Below are positions 1-6,435 of a DNA stretch of 10,366 bases, piece after piece. The position numbers and the translations under genes were made by a program. Source of the DNA: Bacteriovoracaceae bacterium (GTDB taxonomy: Bacteria; Bdellovibrionota; Bacteriovoracia; Bacteriovoracales; Bacteriovoracaceae); the NCBI GenBank assembly GCA_023146355.1, contig JAGLCH010000105.1, positions 1 to 10,366 on the forward strand, in the 5' to 3' direction. The number at the start of each line of letters is the position of its first letter. Position 1 is the first letter of the stretch. A model generated the notes under the pieces. It saw only the letters and a list, made by a program, of their open reading frames with translations, had not been told where the DNA came from and searched no databases.

Positions 1-485
1 TATGTTCGCCAGTTTTCCTGTTCCTTACTCTGATCCTTGTGTTCTTCAACATAGTGGATGCCAATATCAACACCGTCTACACGGAACTCAAATTGTAAAT
101 CGTTTCCAGCATTGTGTGGTCGAACACTTAAGCTTAAGTCTAAATAGCAATTGCAAGCAGTGGCAAGTGTGAAGGTATCTAAGTATATCGATTGCATAGA
201 TGTACTATCTGGGAGAGTGACAACATCTAAGTGGTTTGCTATGTACTCTACAGCAACTGCACCGCTAGGGCCTGTCGCACCAGTATCACCTTTGTCACCA
301 GTATCGCCTTTGTCGCCAGTGTTTCCGATATCACCTTTGTCGCCTTTGTCACCTTTCTCAACATTAGTGACCACGCCAGCATCATTCTTATATCTCAAAA
401 CACCATCTACTCCAACCCATTGGCGGACAGATCCGACCTGGGGGATGCTGGGTTCATCTTGTTTTGTGTATTGTATGTAACTCAT
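1..485 (-). CDS. Collagen-like phage fibre/decoration protein, 3' end cut by window edge
   Basis: About 161 codons are visible and the reading frame is still open at the left edge. The start ATG (483-485) overlaps the stop of the upstream gene as ATGA, so translation is probably coupled; only a weak GGTG lies upstream. Residues 1-44 form a short N-terminal region ending in a segment (GSVRQWVGVDGVLRY) of the kind seen before Gly-X-Y tracts in phage fibres. It is followed by ten perfect Gly-X-Y triplets (264-353), mostly GDK/GDT, and then a non-collagenous domain beginning AVAVEYIA that looks beta-rich. Collagen tracts in phage structural proteins are known to make trimeric stalks, so a trimeric fibre or head-decoration role is inferred. 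It lies in the fibre gene cluster. Collagen-like is certain; which part of the virion it occupies is not. Confidence 0.8.
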   Translation of the reverse strand, partial: MSYIQYTKQDEPSIPQVGSVRQWVGVDGVLRYKNDAGVVTNVEKGDKGDKGDIGNTGDKGDTGDKGDTGATGPSGAVAVEYIANHLDVVTLPDSTSMQSIYLDTFTLATACNCYLDLSLSVRPHNAGNDLQFEFRVDGVDIGIHYVEEHKDQSKEQENWRT

Positions 486-742
486 ATAAGCACCATGCTG
501 CCATTTAATATGCAGTTAGAATTGAACTCAGGGTCGTGCAGTACCATAACCATTCCGGTCAGGACTTCTACATCACTACTGAATCGCCTGTGTATTTGTT
601 TCGGTTCGTCTATCTTCTCTTTCATCGTCTTGGACTTTCCGGCCACGTACAAGATATCATCTGACTCTGGTACATATTCAACCTGCCCAAAATGTTCAAT
701 TCCATCTCTTTCTAAAATTGCGAATTTTGGGTTGCCCGACAT
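482..742 (-). CDS. Hypothetical phage protein, 86 residues
   Basis: This is a small gene between two fibre-type genes. The ATG at 740-742 is preceded by GGAG (749-752) at six bases spacing, which supports the start. The stop TGA overlaps the ATG of the next gene. I do not recognise the family. The protein is soluble in composition, with no signal peptide or membrane segment. Charged residues are frequent in the first two thirds (residues 1-55), and the C-terminal third is hydrophobic with probable beta strands (EVLTGMVMVLHD, then CILNGSMVLI). Its place suggests a virion-associated or fibre-assembly role, but that is inference from context only. Confidence 0.75.
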   Translation of the reverse strand: MSGNPKFAILERDGIEHFGQVEYVPESDDILYVAGKSKTMKEKIDEPKQIHRRFSSDVEVLTGMVMVLHDPEFNSNCILNGSMVLI

Positions 743-756
743 AAACTACTCCGAAT

Positions 757-774
757 GGAGGCCCGAAGGCCCCC
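757..774 (-). other. UUCG-capped RNA hairpin between genes
   Basis: In the minus-strand transcript, GGGGGCC and GGCCTCC form a seven-pair stem (one G-U) around a UUCG loop closed by C-G, the especially stable tetraloop type. It starts five bases after the stop codon of the upstream fibre gene. No U tract follows, so it is not a typical intrinsic terminator. It may stabilise the upstream mRNA 3' end or affect translation of the next gene, whose SD (749-752) lies four bases beyond the stem. Confidence 0.6.
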
Positions 775-779
775 AAGGA

Positions 780-2090
780 TTAAGCATTCTTTTTAACGAA
801 TCGTACTTCAACATGTAGGTCAGTTGCGTTTTTAGCAACACCAACTTGCCAAACAAATGTTCCTGATCCACTAGGAACTGAATCAACAAGTGTTGTTCCA
901 TTCCAGTAGTAAGGTACACCAGCAGTGGCACCACTTAGAACACCAGAGATTATAGTATCGTTCGCTAGAACTTTTACTGTTTCCCCTGCTGCTTTTGTCT
1001 CTAAGAATAGTCCAATACCTCTATGTGCATTGTTAGTATCTGAGTAAGGAAGTGTTGTATTGTCGCCAGAGATTCTAGCAAGGTCGCCCTTAGTACATCC
1101 ACCAGTACCTACTAAGTACTCAACTCCACTCTGAGAAATCAATCCGTAAAGTTCCTGTAAGGCACCTTCTACTTCGATTTCTGTTGTAAAGTTACCAGCA
1201 TCAACAATTGGTAAGTATGCTGCTGTAAGGTCAGATGCTTTCCAAGGTTTAGCATCAGTAATCGCAGTTGCGAAGTCGATACCTAATTTGTTAGCATTGA
1301 ATAAAAGAGAAGATGTAGCAGCGATGAGGTCAACATTTATGATGTTTCCGTCAAGTGCAATACCTTCACCAGGTTGTAGTTGTGTTGGTGATGTAAAGAG
1401 TTCCCAAACAATGTCGTCAGTTCCAACAGTGTGAACACCGTCAACACCTGTACCAACAGATGAGATAAAGAAAGGTCTACCACCATTTACTGTTCCGTTA
1501 AGGACAACAGGTATTAGAACACCATTTACAATCTCTGCTTGTGGTTGGTTGTCTAGATCTTCTGATCTTACCCATGCACCAGTAGCGGCAATATAAATAC
1601 CGTTTTCAGTAGCATCAGTTTGATCTTTAACAAGTACTCTGTCACCAACTGCAACGGCCTGACCATCGATGGTTTGGATTCCAGTTAGTGCAAGGTTAGC
1701 GATTGATGCTGCAACAACATTACCTTTTGCACGATTACCAACGGCCAATGCGTCAGCATATGCTTTATTTACTGCATCGTTTGAAGAAACAGGAGTAGCA
1801 ACACCATTGATTAGGTTGGTGTTCATGTTGAGGGCACCTGTCATTGCTCTAGTACCTGTAAGGTCTAGGAAGTCAGGGTGTGTGTCAATCCCTACTCTAC
1901 CGTCTAGGCTATTGTGGTCAATAGCTCCAACATTTATGAGTGAAGAATCTAGGAGGCCAGAGGCATCCGTTAAGAGTGGTTTATTTTCATTACCAGCACC
2001 GCCAGTATTGGTATAGTCAGATGATTCGTACCCTTCGGCCTCGAAGTCCAACCCAGTAGCATTATCTACGTACTTAAATTGCTTTGCCAT
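780..2090 (-). CDS. Tail-fibre-like structural protein with C-terminal decoration-type beta domain
   Basis: The protein has 436 residues; ATG at 2088-2090 with AAGGA eight bases upstream. Residues 82-114 (AMTGALNMN ... NDAVNKAYADAL) match the segment that recurs in phage tail-fibre and baseplate-fibre proteins. Residues 148-182 (GDRVLVKDQTDATENGIYI, then WVRSEDLDN) are another signature common in phage fibre proteins. Residues 335-436 form a beta-rich domain (TKGDLARISGD, GIGLFLETKAAGE, AGVPYYWNGTTLV, WQVGVAKNATDLHVEV) resembling DUF2190-like capsid decoration and fibre tips. Related domains end the two gene products encoded at 2889-2449 and 4658-2889. No transmembrane segment or signal peptide is present. 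The likely role is receptor binding or decoration as a trimer. Tail versus head location is undecided, because no classical tail gene is visible nearby. Confidence 0.82.
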   Translation of the reverse strand: MAKQFKYVDNATGLDFEAEGYESSDYTNTGGAGNENKPLLTDASGLLDSSLINVGAIDHNSLDGRVGIDTHPDFLDLTGTRAMTGALNMNTNLINGVATPVSSNDAVNKAYADALAVGNRAKGNVVAASIANLALTGIQTIDGQAVAVGDRVLVKDQTDATENGIYIAATGAWVRSEDLDNQPQAEIVNGVLIPVVLNGTVNGGRPFFISSVGTGVDGVHTVGTDDIVWELFTSPTQLQPGEGIALDGNIINVDLIAATSSLLFNANKLGIDFATAITDAKPWKASDLTAAYLPIVDAGNFTTEIEVEGALQELYGLISQSGVEYLVGTGGCTKGDLARISGDNTTLPYSDTNNAHRGIGLFLETKAAGETVKVLANDTIISGVLSGATAGVPYYWNGTTLVDSVPSGSGTFVWQVGVAKNATDLHVEVRFVKKNA

Positions 2091-2115
2091 TTTTACAGTC
2101 CTTTGTAATAGCTAA

Positions 2116-2445
2116 TTAGTTTTTGATTTCACCTGTCATAGGATCATAGCCCCAATTTGACCCTGTTAAGCCATACTTTTCTTGTAGTTCTTTGGCCAAC
2201 TTCTTATGTTTGTCAGCAAGCCTTTTCTGTTCTTTTCGAGCAACGGGGAGTTCTGTATTTAGTTGCTCTACTTCCTTAGATTTTAAGGTATAGTTGGCAC
2301 TAAGTAAAGTTAGTTGCACCTTGGCGATCTCTGTTTTGGCCAGGTGTAGAGCTACTTCTTTACTGTGTAAGGCCATGTTGAAACCACTGGTCTCCATCTT
2401 CGCCATATCCTCTGCGGACAGGCTTTTCTCTTGTTCATCATTCAT
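2116..2445 (-). CDS. Small coiled-coil phage protein, 109 residues
   Basis: ATG at 2443-2445 is preceded by AGGAG, which is contained in the last codons of the upstream gene; the two genes are three bases apart, so translation is probably coupled. Residues 1-91 are almost wholly helical and highly charged, with heptad-like spacing from about residue 25 to 90 (for example VALHLAKTEIAKVQLTLL and VEQLNTELPVAR). The C terminus, YGLTGSNWGYDPMTGEIKN, resembles the short tail (tyrosine-glycine, aromatic, then TGEI) I associate with small phage proteins of unknown role. It sits between two fibre-type genes that share a C-terminal domain, so an assembly chaperone or a trimerising accessory is conceivable. 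That function is inference only. Confidence 0.8.
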   Translation of the reverse strand: MNDEQEKSLSAEDMAKMETSGFNMALHSKEVALHLAKTEIAKVQLTLLSANYTLKSKEVEQLNTELPVARKEQKRLADKHKKLAKELQEKYGLTGSNWGYDPMTGEIKN

Positions 2446-2448
2446 GTT

Positions 2449-2889
2449 TTAGCTCCTAACCATCCTCTCGCCTTTCATAACCAAGAAACTTTTATCACTA
2501 AATGGTTGTCCTAATTTCAATCTGATCTGACCTGTTATTGTTGGTACAGTGGTCGTTATTGCTCCTGGGACATCAGCACTTAGGTAGTATTCCTTGGCCA
2601 CATCTAGACCAGAGTAAATATCTAAAGTGGCACCGGCCACTCTTACAGTACATAGTGTACTACTAGATTTGCTCTCTACGAAACCTATGATGTTACTATT
2701 TGGTAAACCATCGGCCAATCCATTCTTTGCAGTGCCATCTGCTTTCATAATTATTGCTGCACCTACATAAACATCTAACTCACAAGGGACGTTAGGTATT
2801 ACGGCATTTATCAAACTTGGCGATAGGTCTGCCCTCACCAACTTGATACCACCACTCTCTTTTTGGGTAACTATTAAGTGGGTTGTCAT
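2449..2889 (-). CDS. Probable capsid decoration/fibre-head beta-domain protein, 146 residues
   Basis: The ATG (2887-2889) shares one base with the TAA stop of the collagen-like gene (TAATG), a classic coupled start. Residues 38-140 read as a stand-alone version of the C-terminal domain of the neighbouring proteins: DVYVGAAIIMKADGTAKNG, then SNIIGFVESKSSS, then SGLDVAKEYYLSADVPGAITT, then GQIRLKLGQPFSDKSFLVM. The alternation of hydrophobic strands with glycine turns, the YYL-x-G element and the final G-x-x-x-s-x-x-x-L strand resemble DUF2190-like decoration domains. No signal peptide or membrane helix is visible. It may bind the capsid or form mixed trimers with the flanking fibre proteins. 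Structural assignment is fairly secure; exact role is not. Confidence 0.78.
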   Translation of the reverse strand: MTTHLIVTQKESGGIKLVRADLSPSLINAVIPNVPCELDVYVGAAIIMKADGTAKNGLADGLPNSNIIGFVESKSSSTLCTVRVAGATLDIYSGLDVAKEYYLSADVPGAITTTVPTITGQIRLKLGQPFSDKSFLVMKGERMVRS

Positions 2890-4658
2890 TATCCGATCTC
2901 CATTGGTTCTTCTGGTTGAACGAATATACTTCCACTACCGTTGCTTGATGCCACTTTAGTAACCCACCCAGAGACAGGTATGGTTTCTTGCATACCACCA
3001 GTTGGGTTGAGGTATAGTGGTTTATTTAATCCATAAGTAAATCCGGTCGACACTCTATTTCCAAATAGAAGAACCGCTTTGCTTTCCCCGGCAACACCTG
3101 ACTCAATCAACATGCCGAGGACACGGGACTTGGCCTCTGATGAACTAGATGCACCAGCGATATTTGTACCACTTGTTGCAGTAACCAATGTGTTCTCTGT
3201 TATGTCCTCATCTAGTTTTCTATTCACCAATAGGAAGGTTGCAGATTCAACAGATGTGCTGACATCTACTGTAACCTTGTCCCCATCTTGTGTGACACTT
3301 ACAGCACCACCAGTGAAGTTGAGAGTGTCAGTTGAGGCAATCGCCACGCCCTCGCCCTCTATAGATATCTCACCAGTGCCACCATCCGAACTGGGGTTGA
3401 TGTTCCCACCGAGCATCTGTACAACAGTGTCTCCACCTTTGGGCATGGTTATATAATCAGTCTCTATTGTAGATCCATCGCTATACTCGAATCTAAGATA
3501 GAATTTATCTTTCTTTTGAAATGTCTTAACGTCAATTACTACCGGAGCATCTTCACCCTTAGGGCCAGAGATACCTAAACCACCTTGACTACCTGTGGCA
3601 CCAGTTGGGCCGATACAACCCATGGCACCCATTGGGCCAATCGCCCCACGATCACCCTTGTCGCCATTGTCCCCATCCTGTCCACGTTGACCTTTCTGGC
3701 CACGTGATCCTTTAGGGCCATCGGCACCGATAGGCCCTAGAGATCCAACTTCACCAACTGGGCCTTGCTCGCCACGTTGTCCACGTTGTCCCCTGGAACC
3801 ATGTTCCCCTTTATCTCCGACAACTCCGACCTCACCAGGTTCTCCTACTTGACCCTTTTCTCCACGCAAACCTCTTGGGCCTTTAAGACCTTCATCACCA
3901 ACTGGCCCATCCGATCCAACAGCACCATCTTGTCCGTCCTGTCCGGTTGGCCCTTGTTCACCTTGTAGGCCCTTGGCACCTCGACTACCACTAGCTCCAC
4001 GGAGTTCTGCCTTTTGGACATCACTCAACTTGTCAAAAGTCAGTGCCAGGTTGTCTTTATCTTCATCTGTTAAGTGGGAGAATTTTAGTTTTAGCTTGTC
4101 GACATCTGAGGGAAGTAGGTCGTCAAATACCAATTTGTTGGCCTTGAGGATATCTTCAATCTCTGCTCTCTCGTCCTCAAAAATAAATGATGACCCTTGC
4201 TTACCCTTCTGACCCCTAGGGCCTCGTAACTGTGCCTTGTCGCCATCTGACAGGTCGTTATATGTAAGTTTGTGGCGGTCGCTTGCCTCATCCACCATAG
4301 AGTAGATGAGATTAGATATGATGTCCGTATTCTCCTCAAGGGAGAAATCTTTACCATCAACACCTTCTCGACCATCAACACCATCTTTACCATCTTTACC
4401 CTTACTACCACGTAAGGATAAAATTTCTGAGTCGGATAGGTCGTTAAATTTTAATTTGAGAGATGGTTCTAAATCTTTTATGACGTTGCGAACATCCGCA
4501 ACTATTGATTCTCTATGTAGGTCGATATCGAAATCTCGCCCCGACTGGCCTTTGGCCCCTCTTGGCCCCTTTATGGGAGGGTTCTCTATAGCATATTCAT
4601 TAACGGCTGCGTCAACAAACGATTGCATGAGAGCGATCAGTACTGCTTCATTCTTCAT
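2889..4658 (-). CDS. Modular collagen-like phage fibre protein
   Basis: I start it at ATG 4656-4658 (589 residues): TAGG lies five bases upstream, whereas the TTG one codon earlier is only two bases from it. Residues 1-25 look helical and may be an anchor. Residues 26-220 hold three modules, each a mini-collagen tract (four, seven and four Gly-X-Y triplets), a short acidic helix, and a repeat of the form L-x-F-x-D-L-S-D-x-x-K-x-x-L-R-G; the third module has three copies of the last element. Residues 221-370 (3549-3998) are 50 uninterrupted Gly-X-Y triplets. Then come a beta segment (VKTFQKKDKFYLRFEYSDG), a glycine-rich linker, and from about residue 470 the same beta domain found in the two downstream proteins. 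The only cysteine, residue 348, is inside the collagen tract. Expected product: a trimeric fibre. It follows the portal gene, so a head or neck fibre is as possible as a tail fibre. Confidence 0.9.
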   Translation of the reverse strand: MKNEAVLIALMQSFVDAAVNEYAIENPPIKGPRGAKGQSGRDFDIDLHRESIVADVRNVIKDLEPSLKLKFNDLSDSEILSLRGSKGKDGKDGVDGREGVDGKDFSLEENTDIISNLIYSMVDEASDRHKLTYNDLSDGDKAQLRGPRGQKGKQGSSFIFEDERAEIEDILKANKLVFDDLLPSDVDKLKLKFSHLTDEDKDNLALTFDKLSDVQKAELRGASGSRGAKGLQGEQGPTGQDGQDGAVGSDGPVGDEGLKGPRGLRGEKGQVGEPGEVGVVGDKGEHGSRGQRGQRGEQGPVGEVGSLGPIGADGPKGSRGQKGQRGQDGDNGDKGDRGAIGPMGAMGCIGPTGATGSQGGLGISGPKGEDAPVVIDVKTFQKKDKFYLRFEYSDGSTIETDYITMPKGGDTVVQMLGGNINPSSDGGTGEISIEGEGVAIASTDTLNFTGGAVSVTQDGDKVTVDVSTSVESATFLLVNRKLDEDITENTLVTATSGTNIAGASSSSEAKSRVLGMLIESGVAGESKAVLLFGNRVSTGFTYGLNKPLYLNPTGGMQETIPVSGWVTKVASSNGSGSIFVQPEEPMEIG

Positions 4659-4661
4659 CAA

Positions 4662-4665
4662 AACC
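4662..4665 (-). promoter_or_regulatory. Ribosome binding site deciding the collagen-like gene start
   Basis: TAGG in the minus-strand mRNA lies five bases before ATG 4656-4658 and two bases before the in-frame TTG at 4659-4661. The spacing favours the ATG. The match to the SD consensus is modest. Confidence 0.5.
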
Positions 4666-4685
4666 TACTACGTTTTTCTACGAGT

Positions 4686-5981
4686 TTAGTTCTTCTTCTT
4701 TTTTAAATAAGATGTTACGGCCTCAGTCAAATCTTCGTCAGACTTGGAAGTGTTTGGCCCTTCTGGTTTCTTCCCTGCTATTTGGGAGTCAATGATTTCA
4801 TCCAATCTCGACACAGGTGAGAAGTTATTTGCTGCGATATAGTATTCATCGCCACCCTCATAAGGTGCATCGCCTTCCATTTGCCTGATCTGATTCGGTG
4901 TAATGGATGCGTTTTGCATACGAGAGGTATAGTATTTTGCTTTTGTTTCCATGTCACCACGGTAGACAGCTCTAAGATCTAATTCAGACTTAAAGGCCTT
5001 AGTGTGGGGATTGTTGCGAACCATTTTCATATTAACTTCTGATTCAAGATTACATGCCCAGGCATCTAATGTGTCAGTAGTTACTTCCAGGTTAGCGTGT
5101 TCGATATTATTATATGTGGCAGATTCACCATCGAACAATTTCTGTGGTGGTATCCCTAGAAACCTTGCGATCTCTAATACAGAGAATTTTCTACTCTCCA
5201 AAAACTGTAGGACATCAGGAGATATAGATACAGGTTTAAATTCAGCACCCTCTTCTAAGATGGCAGTTCCACCTGTCTTACGTCCAGAGTGATTCTTGTC
5301 CCAGGACTCTTTCAAACGAGTAAAGGCCTCGTCAGATAAAGCACCTGGCACCGTAACCACACCACTAGGCAACCCACCGTTGGTGAATAACGAGTTGGCG
5401 AACTTATCGGCACCACGGCTTGTCCCAAGTGTCTCAGCAGCATATGCTACAACTCCCTGACTTATTATACCGTCCTTGGTATGGAAATTTCTTGTGTGCA
5501 GTATCTTGCTAGGTGGCAGTATTATTTCTTGACCAGATGCAGATGCATTGGCAGAAATTCTATACCATAGCTTCCCTGATGTATCCCTAACAGGCTCGCA
5601 AGATCCCTGGTCGATTGGGTATATACCAGTTGGTTTACCCCTGTAGTCTCTCTCAATCTCGGCATAGTGATTGCCGTAAATAATTGCAGATTGGATTGAG
5701 AGGAGTCGGAACGAAAAGGCCGACATTTCTGGATTGGGGGCAAATTGTAACAATGTGAGGAGATCATCATCCACCATACCATTGTTAATATCTTTGAGAT
5801 TGAAAGGTAATTTAGCTATCTGAGATGAGAGGTATATAAGGCCTCTGTGGAATGCCGATACCTCCATACAAGTGTCGGGAGAGATTATTGTCCCTGCTGA
5901 CATACGAAAAGGTATGGCCGCAGCATCTGGATGACCTGTGGTTCCTGTCAATTTGGCAATGAACGATCCAATTCTTCCCAT
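4686..5981 (-). CDS. HK97-family phage portal protein
   Basis: The protein has 431 residues, usual for the family. The portal is the dodecameric ring at one capsid vertex through which DNA is packaged and ejected, and which nucleates prohead assembly. Diagnostic parts: residues 42-62 (SAFHRGLIYLSSQIAKLPF), residues 100-125 (IYGNHYAEIERDYRGKPTG ... YPID), and residues 254-309 with SPDVLQFLESRKFSVLEIAR, FLGIPPQKLFDG and ATYNNIEH. The last block is the hallmark (Q-F-L-E-x-R-K-F, I-A-R, G-(I/V)-P-P, T-Y-x-N-I-E). The C terminus is lysine-rich (LKKKKN). ATG at 5979-5981 is preceded by AGGTG overlapping the stop of the previous gene. Oddity: it lies downstream of the major capsid gene, whereas portal, protease, capsid is the usual order. 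Confidence 0.97.
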   Translation of the reverse strand: MGRIGSFIAKLTGTTGHPDAAAIPFRMSAGTIISPDTCMEVSAFHRGLIYLSSQIAKLPFNLKDINNGMVDDDLLTLLQFAPNPEMSAFSFRLLSIQSAIIYGNHYAEIERDYRGKPTGIYPIDQGSCEPVRDTSGKLWYRISANASASGQEIILPPSKILHTRNFHTKDGIISQGVVAYAAETLGTSRGADKFANSLFTNGGLPSGVVTVPGALSDEAFTRLKESWDKNHSGRKTGGTAILEEGAEFKPVSISPDVLQFLESRKFSVLEIARFLGIPPQKLFDGESATYNNIEHANLEVTTDTLDAWACNLESEVNMKMVRNNPHTKAFKSELDLRAVYRGDMETKAKYYTSRMQNASITPNQIRQMEGDAPYEGGDEYYIAANNFSPVSRLDEIIDSQIAGKKPEGPNTSKSDEDLTEAVTSYLKKKKN

Positions 5982-5989
5982 AATAACAC

Positions 5990-6364
5990 CTATTTTTTCT
6001 TGGCCCTTGAAGGTCTAACTTTCTTTTTAACAGTTTCTACTGTTTTCTCTTCTTTTGCAACTTCAATATCCGCAGTCTCTTCAACAGCAATTTCTTCAAC
6101 AGCAATTTCTTCAACAGCAATTTCTTCAACAGCAATTTCTTCAACAGCGATTTCTTCAACAGCGATTTCTTCAACAACTACATCACCATTGGAACCAATG
6201 CTTAATTCATTGGATGATAACTTACCGTCAAAATCTACAACATGCTTACACCCTCGTTTTATCCAACGCTTTGCAAATCCATGTTCCTCTGGTAGGTCAT
6301 AAACACATCCGGCCTCGAAAACTACGCTATTATATTCTTTTCTAGTGAAAAATCTTATCTTCAT
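5990..6364 (-). CDS. Small phage protein with VEEIA pentapeptide tandem repeat
   Basis: Read from ATG 6362-6364 it has 124 residues; AGGA (6371-6374) is six bases upstream of this ATG and too close to the in-frame TTG two codons earlier. Residues 1-45 (MKIRFFTRKEYNSVVFEAG, then VYDLPEEHGFAKRWIKRG) resemble the N-terminal domain of small proteins of unknown function common in phage head-gene clusters, in which a K/E-x-G-x-x-Y-x-L-P strand pair is followed by A-x-R-W-I-x-x-G. Residues 64-98 are six VEEIA repeats plus one VEETA. The C terminus is strongly basic (KKKVRPSRAKKK). The protein is therefore a small folded domain, an acidic repeat linker and a basic tail; the basic tail could contact DNA or an acidic partner. 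It lies between the capsid-unit terminator and the portal gene, with its stop in the portal SD. Function unknown. Confidence 0.85.
   Translation of the reverse strand: MKIRFFTRKEYNSVVFEAGCVYDLPEEHGFAKRWIKRGCKHVVDFDGKLSSNELSIGSNGDVVVEEIAVEEIAVEEIAVEEIAVEEIAVEEIAVEETADIEVAKEEKTVETVKKKVRPSRAKKK
6078..6175 (-). repeat. In-frame 15-bp tandem repeat encoding VEEIA
   Basis: The plus-strand unit TCTTCAACAGCAATT occurs six times end to end from 6078 to 6167, with a partial further copy running to about 6175. The unit is a multiple of three, so gain or loss of a copy keeps the frame. The four copies nearest the C terminus have ATT for isoleucine and the two nearest the N terminus have ATC. Otherwise the copies are identical, which points to recent expansion by slippage or unequal recombination. 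Confidence 0.95.
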
Positions 6365-6370
6365 GTCCAA

Positions 6371-6374
6371 TCCT
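6371..6374 (-). promoter_or_regulatory. Ribosome binding site deciding the start of the VEEIA-repeat gene
   Basis: AGGA in the mRNA is six bases from ATG 6362-6364 and directly abuts the alternative TTG at 6368-6370. The ATG is therefore preferred. Confidence 0.6.
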
Positions 6375-6382
6375 ATAAGTAG

Positions 6383-6414
6383 ATAAACAAAAGGCCCTAC
6401 GATGCAGGGCCTTT
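6383..6414 (-). terminator. Intrinsic terminator after the capsid/decoration genes
   Basis: In the minus-strand RNA, AAAGGCCCU (6414-6406) pairs perfectly with AGGGCCUUU (6398-6390) around a seven-base loop. It is followed by U-rich sequence (UUUUGUUUAU counted from the stem end). The plus direction lacks a matching U tract. It lies about 20 bases past the stop of the 153-residue gene and just before the VEEIA-repeat gene. It should lower expression of portal and fibre genes relative to capsid genes if leaky or antiterminated. Confidence 0.85.
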
Positions 6415-6435
6415 GTCAGTTTAATATCTTAAAAA

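Noticed and set aside
757..774. Intrinsic terminator call for the UUCG hairpin
   Set aside because: No U tract follows on either strand, so it is reported as a hairpin only.
231..818. Plus-strand frame of 195 codons at the left end
   Set aside because: It is antisense to the collagen-like gene and two neighbours with good SD or coupled starts; its composition reflects reverse-complemented Gly-X-Y codons.
3549..3998. CRISPR-like or other short-repeat array suggested by recurring GGGCC and CACC patterns
   Set aside because: The periodicity is three-codon Gly-X-Y coding; there are no identical repeats separated by unique spacers.
3079..4689. Several plus-strand frames antisense to the collagen-like gene
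   Set aside because: They are shadows of the minus-strand gene, low in complexity, with no SD or domain.
5931..6345. Plus-strand open frames over the 15-bp repeat, giving runs of S-T-A-I-S or F-L-Q-Q-Q
   Set aside because: They are antisense products of the VEEIA repeat, have no SD and carry no family signature; the minus-strand gene explains the open frames.
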